A stretch of 64,000 nt of DNA from Gorsachius magnificus. Lineage: Eukaryota > Chordata > Aves > Pelecaniformes > Ardeidae. Both the position numbers and the translations under genes were made by a program. The DNA lies in NCBI GenBank assembly GCA_034008185.1, contig CM067082.1, forward strand, positions 123,629,988-123,693,987. Direction: 5' to 3'. The notes under the pieces are model-generated. The model did not search any database. It saw only the letters and a program-made list of their open reading frames with translations, and had not been told where the DNA came from. The first letter of the stretch is position 1; each line of letters starts with the position of its first letter. Shown here one piece after another: positions 13,001 to 24,110 of the stretch.

Positions 13001-14103
13001 TTGAAAATTAAAGTCTCTAGTTGAGTTCCAGCATCTCATGCACAGTTACTTAAACTTTAAAAAATGCTTTTAAATAGATCTTCCCAGACTGTTAGTCTGA
13101 TGCCAGATGAACAGTTATGGGGTATTTCTATAAATCAGCAAAAGAAAATTTTGCCATGAGACAAACCCCAAATTTTATCTGCAAAGAAGAAAACTTAAAA
13201 AACCAAAGCCAACCCCCCCCAAAAAACAAGCCCAAACCCAACAAAACCCCCTTCTCTGCTTGCCTTTAAACCTGCTAATAAGTATTTTCATAATGCTCTC
13301 TGAAACAGATCAGTTGTTCTTGTCCATGAATTAATTATTGTCTCATTCGAAGCCCCTGCCTTTCTCCTTGAAAAAGTATTTGCTGTTCAGTTTCTTTCTC
13401 TGAGCTGAGCAAAAAGCAAGCCAAATAACACACTTCCTTTAGCTTACCTGTTTTCTAACTTTTCTGTTGTTAATGTTAGTAGGTAAGCAAGTGTAGGTGA
13501 TGCACATAGTCCTGTTGCACTCTGGAGTTTTTTTAGCAGGCAATCTGGATCATGGCTTTCAAACTATTGGGCGAGACTTCATACTTAAGGCTTATTGCCC
13601 CCAAATAAAATTCCTAGCTGGTGAGCCAAGGTCCTCTCTCCTTTTTGGCACATCAGAGAGCTCTGCAATTCCCATTTTGCTTTAATTTCCACTCATTGTT
13701 GAGGAAGCTGCTTTCTTCTTTCCCCCCTCTCTTCTCTAATCACAGCAGCTATGTGGTAACATCCTTATGCTGTATTCCCTGGATGCTAGAAAGCCTCCTG
13801 GGATTTGTAGGACATGTAGCTTTCCTGGAGCTCTTGCTTCCATCAAAGACCAGGGCAGGGGTGGGGGCAGAGGGCATCTCTCATCCTTGCCCTGTTTGCT
13901 GGGGACCAGGGTCCAGTAACATTGGTATGGAGAAGATGTTTTACTGAGTTTGAACTAAAGAGCTTTGGATCTGTGTGCATGGATTTTTCTAGTTTTTGTA
14001 ATATCCTGATGCCAAAGGTGTTGTGCTTTCCCTCCGACAGCAGAAAGCTGGAGGATACAGAGACTGCTACTATACCAGTAGTGCTTGAAGATGTATATAA
14101 TGT
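10011..14103. other. Intron 3 segment, no gene seen
   Basis: No supported gene. Visible features are a GGG plus T7 motif at 10064-10073 and C/A-rich simple sequence at 13196-13250. Several overlapping short frames on both strands around 11500-12000 reflect somewhat higher GC rather than coding. Confidence 0.55.
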
Positions 14104-14171
14104 GGGGTGGGTGGGTGGGTGGAATCTTAAACCTGTACTTTTTCTTTTTTTTTTTTTTTTTTTTTTTTTTT
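14104..14171 (+). repeat. GGGT-repeat quadruplex motif followed by a poly-T tract
   Basis: GGGGTGGGTGGGTGGGTGG at 14104-14122 has four G-runs of three or more separated by single T loops, the most stable class of G-quadruplex motif. It is followed within about 20 nt by an uninterrupted 27-T run at 14145-14171. The T-run could be a simple repeat or the antisense of a retroposed poly(A) tail; I see no clear target-site duplication. Confidence 0.85.
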
Positions 14172-17052
14172 GCAAGTATGGGGAATTAAGTAGCTGGAAC
14201 TATATAATTGAGGCTATTCCACAAAACCATGTAGTTTTTCAGGTCCCTTTGGTCTCTCTTATTCTATTAAGAGCAAGACTTTAGAAAGCTATAGAAATAC
14301 CATAGTTGTCTATAGGCATAAGTACTACTTATGGACAATGTTGCAAACATTATTTTAGACTTATTAGACTACTACTTCACTAGCAACTTTTTGGATGCTT
14401 TCTATGAATTCAGTCTAAAATTCCTGCTTCTATTTCGTTTTAAGGAAAACTGGAATTGAGTTTCTAAATATTTTCTGTATTCTGCAAGGAAGTCTTATAT
14501 TGTGCTGGTCAAAGGAGGTATTCTTAATACAAAGCCTTTATATTGTGTTTTATGAGCTAACTCACTACAGGAATCTTTGCACCTTTGATATATGTTAGCA
14601 TGTATACCAGCTGCATACAAGATCCTAAATTAAGACTTGATATGTTGTGGCTGTCTTGTGAATAAAGCTATAACCTATATAATACTCAACCTCCATCAAC
14701 TGTTTGTGGTGTGTTCAGAATGCAGAAATCTACAAAATTGAATATAGAGGAGGGAAGTGACCATTAGTAAGCTTACAGGTCCTAATTCCCTATCCATCAC
14801 TATCAAGTTATACTGTCCTATGGTTTTAGAAGAATGTAACATGGGGGGGGGGATAAAAAAAAGTATTATCAGCACTAGAAATGCTTTCTACAGAACTGAT
14901 TATGAGTTATATTGTTCTGCAAGCTGCCTTTGGAATCAGATTCTAGTAGGATTTCTTGCAGTTCTGCAGGTTACCTGTCTGCTCAGAAAAAGCATGAGCA
15001 ACACTTTCCTTGTTTTAGGCTTTTCAAGGTCTACCTTACCTCACTGTGTTCATAAAACTGTTTTTCTTACCCCACTGCATGTGGTATGTCTTAACTACCC
15101 ATCAGCTGGTTATAACTAATTTCTAGTGATCAGTGTGTTATGTGATCCTTGTGGGCTTTTTTCTTGCCAAGGTGTCGTGGTCACCTGAACAGAGGTAAAT
15201 ATTGTGGTAATGTGTATTAACTTTTCTTCTTTATTGCCGCTAGCAATTTAATTCATCTCATAGCTGCCTCTTGCATGCTTTTGTGGCTTTGGCATATCTA
15301 ACAGTATATCTTGCAGAAGTGTTGCTTTTCATTTCCTTATGAGAGGGATCCAGATGTAGCAGTGCTGTCTATGGAAATACTGCTGCTTGACTCCTGCTGT
15401 AGCTATAAAGGGGTCCTTCACATGGTCTTAGCTCCTGTCTGCTGTTGTCTCCTCTGTCTATCTGTTAATCAGCCCACCTCATTGCAGTTTATCAATGAGA
15501 AGAGCTTCATTCCTGGAAGCAAGAAGACAAAAAACTGGAGAGGAATTTTGGGAAACTAAAAGACATATTTTCCTCCTTTCTGTTTTCTTGGGATAGAGGA
15601 TATATACAGAAACTTTGGAGTGCATGTGAATGTTAAATTTGTTTCTTAAAACTAATGGTTACTTCACCAAAATGATCACTGAGTACTGTGATTAGCTGTG
15701 CTATCACCAAAATACACAGCCCACAGAGCTGGCACTCTGTAGGCTGCAGATACTATGGTGCATACAGCTTGCACTGAAGTGGTGTGATCCACATTAAGTC
15801 TGTTTCAGGATCATCAAAAAGTCACTTGAATGAGCATGGCATCTGCTCATTAATGGGTGTCCTGCAAAAGGGTGATGAGATTTCAGTGATTTTAGCAAAA
15901 TCTGAGGTTGTGTGTAGATGCAAGCCTCTCCGTAAGCAAAGGTATTTGTCATTGTGGCTTTCTAGCTTGTTTTAGGTGAGGAATAAATGTTTTTTTTTAA
16001 TATTACTGAAGTATGGTGTGCATTTGGAGATTCTTGGCAGTGTCCCCTGTGGGTCACGAAGAGTCTACTTTGTGTTTTGCAGCTCTTCATAGCTCCTTCT
16101 ACAATACTGTAATGTATCTGTCCTCCTCAAGTTGTAACCTGTGATACTTCACTACAAAGCTCACCCACGTCATCCTCCCCTGCTTTCTCTGGGCTGTGCT
16201 GTAGTTGGTGGGGCTTGCCAGGGTGTAGAGATGTGGTTTCCATCTTGCAGGAATCCTCTGGGTGAAGCCTTGAGGTGTGCAACTCTCCCCGACATGGGCA
16301 AGCTCCCCAGGTTCCGCTGAGGCTGAGATGTTCCTAGAGTGCAAATGCTGTATTTTGTGTGATCTGGACTGGGAGACTGACCATTTAGCTACACCACCAC
16401 CCCCTCCCTCCCTTGGTGGTGGCCCAAAATAAACATTGTGCAAATTGTGTGTCCCCCAAACAAGCAATCAGTGAAAATTGCTGTGTTTCCACTAAGATTA
16501 AGACTAATCAAAGTGGGCAGTGATTGCAGGAGTCGGTCTTTGCTTGGAGTTTGTTCTAATGAAGTCTTTGCTGCCCCATGAAGGCACGGAAAGAATATGA
16601 AATGACACAACCTACAAAAACTTTGCCACTAATTGCTTTTTATGTTCTTCTGCTGCACCACAATCTCTCTTGGTCTCATTTATTTTGGTGGAAAGCCCTT
16701 CTGGTAACGAGGAAAATTTTGTGTAGGCTAAGAAAGTAGGAGACATTAAGATTTTGCTGTGAGGTGAAACAAAACCTCTATGGTAAACATACTTTTAAAT
16801 TGTCATTAGTGAGCAAAGTTTAAAAAAAAAATAAAATTAATTGGTGGATTCCTGTGTGACTCTAATTAGTTTAAGGGGGAAAAATAGTTTGTATTGGAAA
16901 TGTATACAGTTTCATTTTATGAAGTCTAGTTAACTGCGTGAATAATTCCTTATAAATATAGCTAGTGATTTAAGAGATGACTCATTAATGGTTTAAAAGC
17001 AGTATAGTAAAAATGAAATTTGGTTGTGTGTGTGAGAGCTATTTTTGTGTGT
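14172..17052. other. Intron 3 segment, no gene seen
   Basis: No exon recognised. The part from about 16780 to 17000 is very AT-rich with several TAATTA/ATTAGT-type homeodomain core sites, which could make it regulatory, but nothing proves this. Confidence 0.5.
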
Positions 17053-17207
17053 GGGTTTTTTTTTTTCAAGTTATTTTGGGAGTTACTTTCAGTGGAATCC
17101 TTCTAACTGTTCTCTATGGTGTAACCGTGATTGCCTACCTCACCAGTTTCCTCTTTGCCTTTAATGCAGTAGCAGCAAACTGGGAAATGTTGACGTCAGG
17201 AAAGTGA
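17053..17207 (+). other. Codon-like hydrophobic island with acceptor-like 5' border; possible cryptic terminal exon
   Basis: A GGG plus 11-T tract ends in CAAG at 17070, a plausible 3' splice acceptor. From there a frame reads VILGVTFSGILLTVLYGVTV, then IAYLTSFLFAFNAVAANWEM and LTSGK, then TGA at 17205-17207. The 45 residues look like one or two membrane-spanning segments and codon choice looks coding-like, but I recognise no family. No donor or poly(A) signal is obvious downstream. It may be chance, an alternative last exon, or a relic. A consensus CRE (TGACGTCA) lies at 17191-17198. Confidence 0.2.
17191..17198. promoter_or_regulatory. Consensus cAMP-response element (CRE)
   Basis: The palindromic octamer TGACGTCA is the full CREB/ATF site. 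It contains a CpG in a mostly CpG-poor intron. Only the sequence match is seen; activity is unknown. Confidence 0.45.
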
Positions 17208-20200
17208 AGCATGGGCAAATGTACAGCTTGAAGGAAGGGCTAGAGTGAAGCTGGTATTAAAACTATGGTAACTTTTATTATTTTTTGCAGTACTAGATCA
17301 TATCTTGTTACTGCATTGAAGTCATGATTAAAAACCAGTATAGTTTGAATTTGTACATCTTGGTGAGCGAGGTTGTTGGCTTGCCCTGGCTTAATGCATA
17401 TAGTCTTTCTTTCCTTCATATTTCAGTGATCCTTGGCTGACCAATTCCACTGTATGCAAGAAAATTCTTCTCCCCTTGAATATTGGTAATAATCTTAACA
17501 GGAAGAAAAAGTTCAGCTGCCATTAAGCTTCGGAAGAGTTAAAGCTCTGCATCTTTTTCACATTTGCTGTAATACCAGTTCTTCAGAGTGAGGCTTCTTT
17601 TTATGATTAGTTACATAAATCACTCTGTTTTATTTGGCACTTTACTGACAGTATTGGACTTAAAAGCAGTATGCATATCTTCTAAAATTTGCATCAATAT
17701 AGGAACTAAGTTACACTGATTAAAAAAACTAACATATTTAAATTTCAGAGAAGTGTCACTACCTGTCCCTTCTACAAAGGCTCGTCTATGCATGGAGTTG
17801 TGGGAAAAACGATTAATGGAGGCTGGGTTCTGCACTCAAGCAATTTGTCCCTTAGGAATATTGTTGCCTTCACATCTTCCAATTAGCAGAACTTAATTCT
17901 ATAGATAGGCATTTAGGCTGGGCTTAAAGTAACGGGAACTCCAAATTCAGTGACTCGTGGGAGGTTCTAAACCAGTCTGCTTTTCTCAGCCTTGCCTCTT
18001 CATGTGTGTATAATCAGGTCTTGAAATCCATAGTGCTTTTCCAGTATCTAAAAAATGTAAATGATTTTGGGTGAAACTTCTGTCAGACCCTCTGCTCATC
18101 TGAAAAAAAACCCATCATGCTTTCAGAACACTTCCAATGAAGATCTAGAGTATTAACTGAAGCTTCAAAATAAAACACTTGCCTTGTATAACCCTGTGTG
18201 CAATATTTTACTGCTGTTGGATTAGAAAGACTGAGCCACGATTTATAAGCAAGCTATTGACTTGTTGGATGCTTGGTCTGTTTGACACAGTTTTAACAGA
18301 TGCTACTGAGAAGTTGGTGCATTTTGTATTAAGACAGGTGGTCCTTTAAAATCAATATTTGCTTTGGTTTTTTTGAAGCAAATTAATTCAGAATTAAGAA
18401 TTTGTTTTTTGAATTACTTAATAGTTTGAGGCAAAGTGGCAAACAACCATGAGCATAACCTTGAGTCTTTCAACTTGATGCAACTATGTACCTATTTCCC
18501 CTTAGGTTTTTGTACTTTTGTGCTGCTTTTCCCCATTGCTGCTGCTTCTCTTCCCCGAATCTCCCCTGTTGGCCCTGGTGCCCTTTTGCAGTGGAGTGCA
18601 GCGCTGCCCAGCTTGACTCCCAGGCGCAAACCCCCCTCTCAAAGGGGTCCCCAAGGGGCAGGGCTGTGGAGGGCAAGCAGTGCTGGCAAGGGGGTAGCTG
18701 TGAGGTTGGAGCTGAGGGTTAAAGGGTGGCCTGGGGTGAGATGATTTGTGCTTTTGCATGACTGGGAGGGGTGTGGGAGAAGGGCAAAGGTAACCACATG
18801 CAACACTCAAGATCAAGGTTTTTAGGTCACTCTGCAGCAATGCAATTAGTTGCAGCCTGGGTGTGGAGGGCAGATTACCCATGCCCCTCACCCCTGGGTT
18901 GTGGGCTTTAGCTGGGTATTTTTTCAGCAGGAGTAGATCCAAAAGCTTAAGCGTTGGACTCTCCAAACTGCAGCCACGCGGGTGCTCACAAGGCAGCTGT
19001 GCTGGACTAGTTGAAATGTAACCTACAATTTGTACAGATGACCTGAGTGATGGCATAGGAGTACGACTACATTTAGGTGTCTCAGGAGAGAAGCTGTAGT
19101 ATGGGGGATTAGGCCTACATCCCACTTTGTTTAAACAGGCACAGAAATGTCTTGGAACTGTTTTTTGTTTTATTCTGTTTTCCTTTATTCCTTTAGCAGC
19201 ATCTTCTGTGTAACGTATTCTCTAACAAGTGAGTGTTGAAACTGAGGTGGTGTTAGGCAAACATCTGTTCCTATGGAAAATTAATGGGATTTATGTTGCT
19301 CAGCAGCTTACTTAGTAATGCAGCCAAAAAAGAGATGCAAATATCTCCCCACACTTCTTCCCCCCGCCCCCCTCCCCAGTTGTGCTTGTTTGCTTGCTTT
19401 GCTGGAAACAGTAACTTTACACACTGGTTCCTGTGCTGTCCCTATTTATGTTCCAAGAACAGCACCGTATGCAGGTAAGTCACCGCAGACAAGGCCATAT
19501 GAAGCTGTTAAAGCAACGCTGTTGTTCTGCCAGCCCTTTAGAGCCACGTCTGTCTGCATCTTGTGCTGTCCGCTCCTGCCTTCCAACCTGTTTGCTGGTT
19601 GACCTGGTTGTCTTTCCTCATCTTGGTATGTGGATGTGTAGTTGTCACGGGTACCTGCTGTTGGAATATCTATAGTCTGGGGAATGTGCTGGTCAGCACG
19701 TGACACTTAAATAATTAACTATCTACTAGATTTTAAAATAATAATAAAAAAATTCTTGGAAGTCCTGTGTAAAATTTCCTAAAACAAAACTTAAGGTAAT
19801 CTCAAACTAGGAAAAAAATGATGAAGTCAGTGTAGCTGTGAAGAGTTTCTACATCAGTAGGAAATTCAAGTAAACTGACTAGCTAGGTTGGGTTTTTCCC
19901 TTCAGAATTCTGTCTCCTGATTTCAGTCCTCATAACAGCTGAACAACTTCTTCCGTGAGGGCTCTGGAGAACATGTGGCAGCTAAACTTGATAGCTGCTA
20001 ACTTGAGCTTTGTGTTCAGAATAAGCAGAGTATACCATGGGCTATTAATTATCTGCTCTGGTATTTCTGTTCTTTGCAAACATGTTGAGGATGCTGCAAA
20101 CTGTATGCTTAACTGTAAGGTTTTCTTGGTTGAATAGGCACTGACATAACCCTTTAGTACCTTTAGGTAGCACATTGCTTTTCTAGAGTGTACCTTTTTC

Positions 20201-22089
20201 TATTCAAATCTTATGCTTATTGCCATGTTTCAGGTGGCTTAGTGCTTCATAATCATTCTGTTCATCTATATATGGCATATCCTTTTGTTAGCTTTCCGAT
20301 TTGACCAGCAAGTGCTTGGCTATTTGACCTTGCCTTTGGCCAAAGCACTTATTTGACTGTTTGTAGATGGCCTAAGCACAGCTCTTCCGGCACTCCTGTG
20401 ACACTGGAATGGAGGAAGAAAGAATTGATATTCAGTTTTCTGTACTTTCATAGTAGCCTAGTGCACATCGTAGTTCTTGTTGTCTTCCTCACTGCATAGC
20501 TTATTAGCTAAGTATAAGGTTACTCGGTGAGTCTGCCAGTGCCATGCAGTAAAGAATTTGCTTGAAACTATTGAAATGGTATTCCAAATAAATGACAATG
20601 AAAAATGCAGCAAACTTGCCTGGGAGAGTGATTAGGGATGGTGCGGATGTATAGATATTACTTGAAAGTAGAAGGTTAGGTGCTATATGTGTTGGTAATG
20701 CCTTTATCATTTGATAACTCTTTCTATTAACTGAGGAGAGCTACCAGATAATGCATGACTTTACATTGTGGTCTAGTTTTGGGAGTATTGAATAATGTTA
20801 GAAATGGTGGCCAAGATAAGACTTCTTGCTTCCTTTAGATGACTCTGTACAGACTTTCATCCACAGGTGAAGGATTTTTCTGGGTTTTTTTTGAACAGCT
20901 GATGCTAGACATAGTGAAAAGTCTGAAAAAGTTGTATGTGGAACCTGAAGTAGAAAACAAGCGAGGAACATAAGACTTTTGACAACTGTTCACTTTTTTT
21001 TATTTTTGAAGACCTTTTATCATTCTTGCCTATCTGAAATACTTGCTTTTCACTTGAAAGAAATTAATTTACTCCATTTGCTTTCAGTTTGTACTTCCCC
21101 AGCCCTCTTATGCTGCTTCAGGATTTTGAGTGCTATGCAGCCATTTCCTTCCCATACTGTCGGAGTAACATTGAGCTCTGGGGCTGCGTCAGGAGCACTG
21201 ATGCTGCCCTGGTGAGTCACCCGGTAAAACCGAAACAGTCCCATGTGATTATTCACACGTGAGATTCAAGGCTCATCTATCTGTAAATATGCATGTGCCT
21301 GCCTACCTTGTTTTTCCTGTAAACTGCTGAAGCAGTGAAAGCGCTTTCTAGGCATGTGCCTTTGACACGCGCAATGCTAAAAATAGGGCAGTTTGACATC
21401 GCTACAAACTCACAGGCTTCCCAGTTGTCTAAAAAGATGCTCCCCTACTTAAGCAATCATTTGGATGGCCACCTTTTTTTCTGAAAGTGAGTAGGTACTC
21501 TAAAGTACTCAGAGATATTTGGGGGTTTTTTTTTGTGTTCAGCTCTTAATACGTAGAGGTCCCGAATTTATTTCTTCAATATATGGGCAGTTAGGTGGCA
21601 TATCCATTCATAACATCCTCGGTAGCTTTTCATGATCTCCCTGGGAGAGAGCAGAGGTGGGTTTCAGTCTTTTTAAGGCATCTGTGCTCTTTCTTTATGA
21701 TAATGGCGGGTTTTAAGCACTGTTATTCTGCTCATGAAGTCACACTGTTGTCTTTCACTCCAGTTATTGTCACTGAAATTACCTCAGATGCAGCTGAGAC
21801 CTTGTTAGAAGGATAATCAGTTATATTGGCCAAAGCTTATCTATTTTTATGGCTGTACTTTGTCACATCTTTCTTCTTAAAGAGCTGAGCCAGTTAGGCC
21901 CATGAAAACATTTAATGCTGTTTTTTACTGGTGTGACACTGTGTGCATCATGTGGAGGTTGCCATACCTCCCTCAGATGCATGCCTCAAACCTGTGCTTC
22001 AGACCCATGAGGCTTGCTGTGTTACCAAAGGGTGTTTCTCCCATTTGCTCAGGAAGCGATCCCTCAAAGCGCAGCCCAGGACTGACTGA
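17208..22089. other. Intron 3 segment, no gene seen
   Basis: No supported gene. A GC-rich stretch at about 18560-18960 produces long open frames on both strands, including 207 codons on the minus strand at 18502-19125 (Pro/Ser-rich, no domain). GGG plus T-run motifs lie at 20882-20892 and 21521-21534. A short imperfect hairpin lies at 20310-20350. Confidence 0.5.
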
Positions 22090-24110
22090 AGTCCAAAGCC
22101 TGTGTTAGAGCCTGAACCCGAGAGGCCGCTTGCTCTGCTCGGAGTGGGAAGGGGGAAGCTTGGAGCTGGGTGTATGAGGCCCGGGGGAAGGGCAGGGGAA
22201 GAGATATTTATTTTAACTACCCGTAAGCTTTATGAAGCTTCCTTCCCTTCCTTCCTTGCTTCCTTTGCCCCCTGCTTTACCTTTACAGTGAGAGCATAGA
22301 AGAGTCTATGTGGCTTTTAAAAAAGTTATCACTGCTGCCCAAAAGGAATGGATGGTTTGGTTTGGTTTTTTTTTTCCCCCTGCCGTAATCATTCCCAGGG
22401 TGCCTGTGAGACATGGTGCCTGGATGGTACGCGGGCGGGCAGTCTCTGGGCAGGGGAGAGGGCTGGGGCTGGGGCCCAGCCTGCTGCTGTTGGGGTGGCC
22501 GCTGGGTGAGGAGGGAGCCAGGGCTCTGCATTCACCCCCCAGCCTGGGGGGAGAGGAAACGTGACTGTCCGGCAGCCGGGAAGCCTTGGAGGCACGGAAA
22601 TGTGGTGTGTGGGGAGGGGGACAGGCTGAGCAGCAGCATCTGCGGGCCAGGGCTGGGCTGTGGAAGCGTCAGGAGTGGAGACCGAGCACTGGTTTCGGCA
22701 AGGCAGGTCTTTGTTTTGCTAGGTTGGTGCTGTTGTTACTGGTAAGACCGCAGTGGTGGGGATCTCATGGCCTCCTCACGTTGCCCTGATGTTCAAATTC
22801 CATGCCCTCGGTGCAGTTGTAGCCTGCTTACTGCTCAGCAGATCCACTGCTGAGGTGGAGAAATTCTCTGTGTCCCCTCCCCCTACTCCCTTGTATACAT
22901 CTACAGACTTTGAGATTTCTCTCTGGCTTCTCCTTTCTAGCTGGTATGACCGCAAGTCTTTCAGTTGTTTGTTGGAGGTCATGTTTTGTGGGCTTTGGAG
23001 GGCTCTCGCTCCTGTGCTGCAGATGCCTTCAAAGTAGGTTGTGTCTTTAAGTGGTGGCACATGGTGAGCAACCGGGGCTGCGGGGAAAGACCTGACAGGA
23101 CTATCTGGGGAGAGGGAAGAGCCATTGCAGGTTCAGTGCTGGGAAACAGCATTTGCAGAGTGTCTTAATCTGGTTTATTCCAAACTGATTGCTGTGGCAA
23201 ACAAAATAGCTCTCAGTGCTTGCCCTGTATCCTGCCTTATACCAACCCTCAGTGTTGCACAGGGTTCTTTGACACCTATATCCATCAAACTCTTGAGTGA
23301 ATTTCACTTTAAAAATAATCTAAGATCCTTGAGAAAACGAATGTTTAGTCTCTGCACTTCATCATTCTCTATTGCTTTAGAAGCAGAACTGAGGAGTTTG
23401 CAAGCTGCGCTTAGTTTCCTTCCCAGCTTGAGCCAACATAAAGTACAAGTTACACAGCATTAAAAGACAAGAGATCAGGCTGTAAAGCAGCCCAAATTAA
23501 GCTGTGCATTTCTAAATCATGAATAATTCTGAAAATCCCATTGTATGAGAGAAAAGCGTGTCCCTGTTTTGGCATTTTTGCATTGGACATAGAAACAGCG
23601 TATGGCTGGGACAAAGAGGAAGAACAAATGACTCGTGATGCATGAATATATATATATTGCTGCACTATGTTAAAGCGCATAAGCAATAATTGAAAAGGAG
23701 AAGAAACACAGCTTTAAAAAAAGTAAATCCATGGGTGAAAGGCTCCCTGCCCCCAATGCCATGGCTCTTGGGATTGGCTGCCCTGGGCTCGGCCGGAGCC
23801 GCGGAGCAGGAGTGTGGGCTGCTGCTGGTGGAGCTGCAGGTGCATGTCTGGCTCCTTCCTTGGACTTTTTTCCCTCCTCTCTCCCGGCTGCAAGGCAGCC
23901 TCTTGCTTCTTGCCGCTTCGCTCCAAGGTGTGCAGGCAAAATGAAACCCTACCTCTACCAGGAGATTCTCGGTGGGAAGCCTTGAGGTCTGTTTTAGCAC
24001 TCGTGTGCTGCGAGCGCAGCCTCCTCGGCACGGGCAAACGTTGCAGGGCATGAGCTCATTTTCACAACACTTCACACAGCTGCGTGAGCCTCAACTGCTG
24101 TATCTTGTCG
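22090..24110. other. GC- and CpG-enriched intronic region
   Basis: Two patches, about 22090-22720 and 23720-24060, are clearly richer in G+C and CpG than the surrounding intron (roughly 20 and 14 CpG by eye). CpG density is below a strict island. Several overlapping frames on both strands are explained by composition. It might be an enhancer or an alternative promoter, but no core promoter or exon is visible. Confidence 0.4.

Noticed and set aside
18502..19125. 207-codon minus-strand open frame
   Set aside because: Lies in a GC-rich stretch with open frames in several phases. The product is Pro/Ser-rich with no domain, and there is no splice or promoter context.
20310..20350. Hairpin with AAGTGCTT, similar to the miR-302/miR-17 seed
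   Set aside because: The stem is only about 11 bp with a bulge and does not extend outward, so it is too short for a pre-miRNA.
23665..24075. Cluster of overlapping open frames on both strands
   Set aside because: Explained by high GC content. No domain and no consistent frame.
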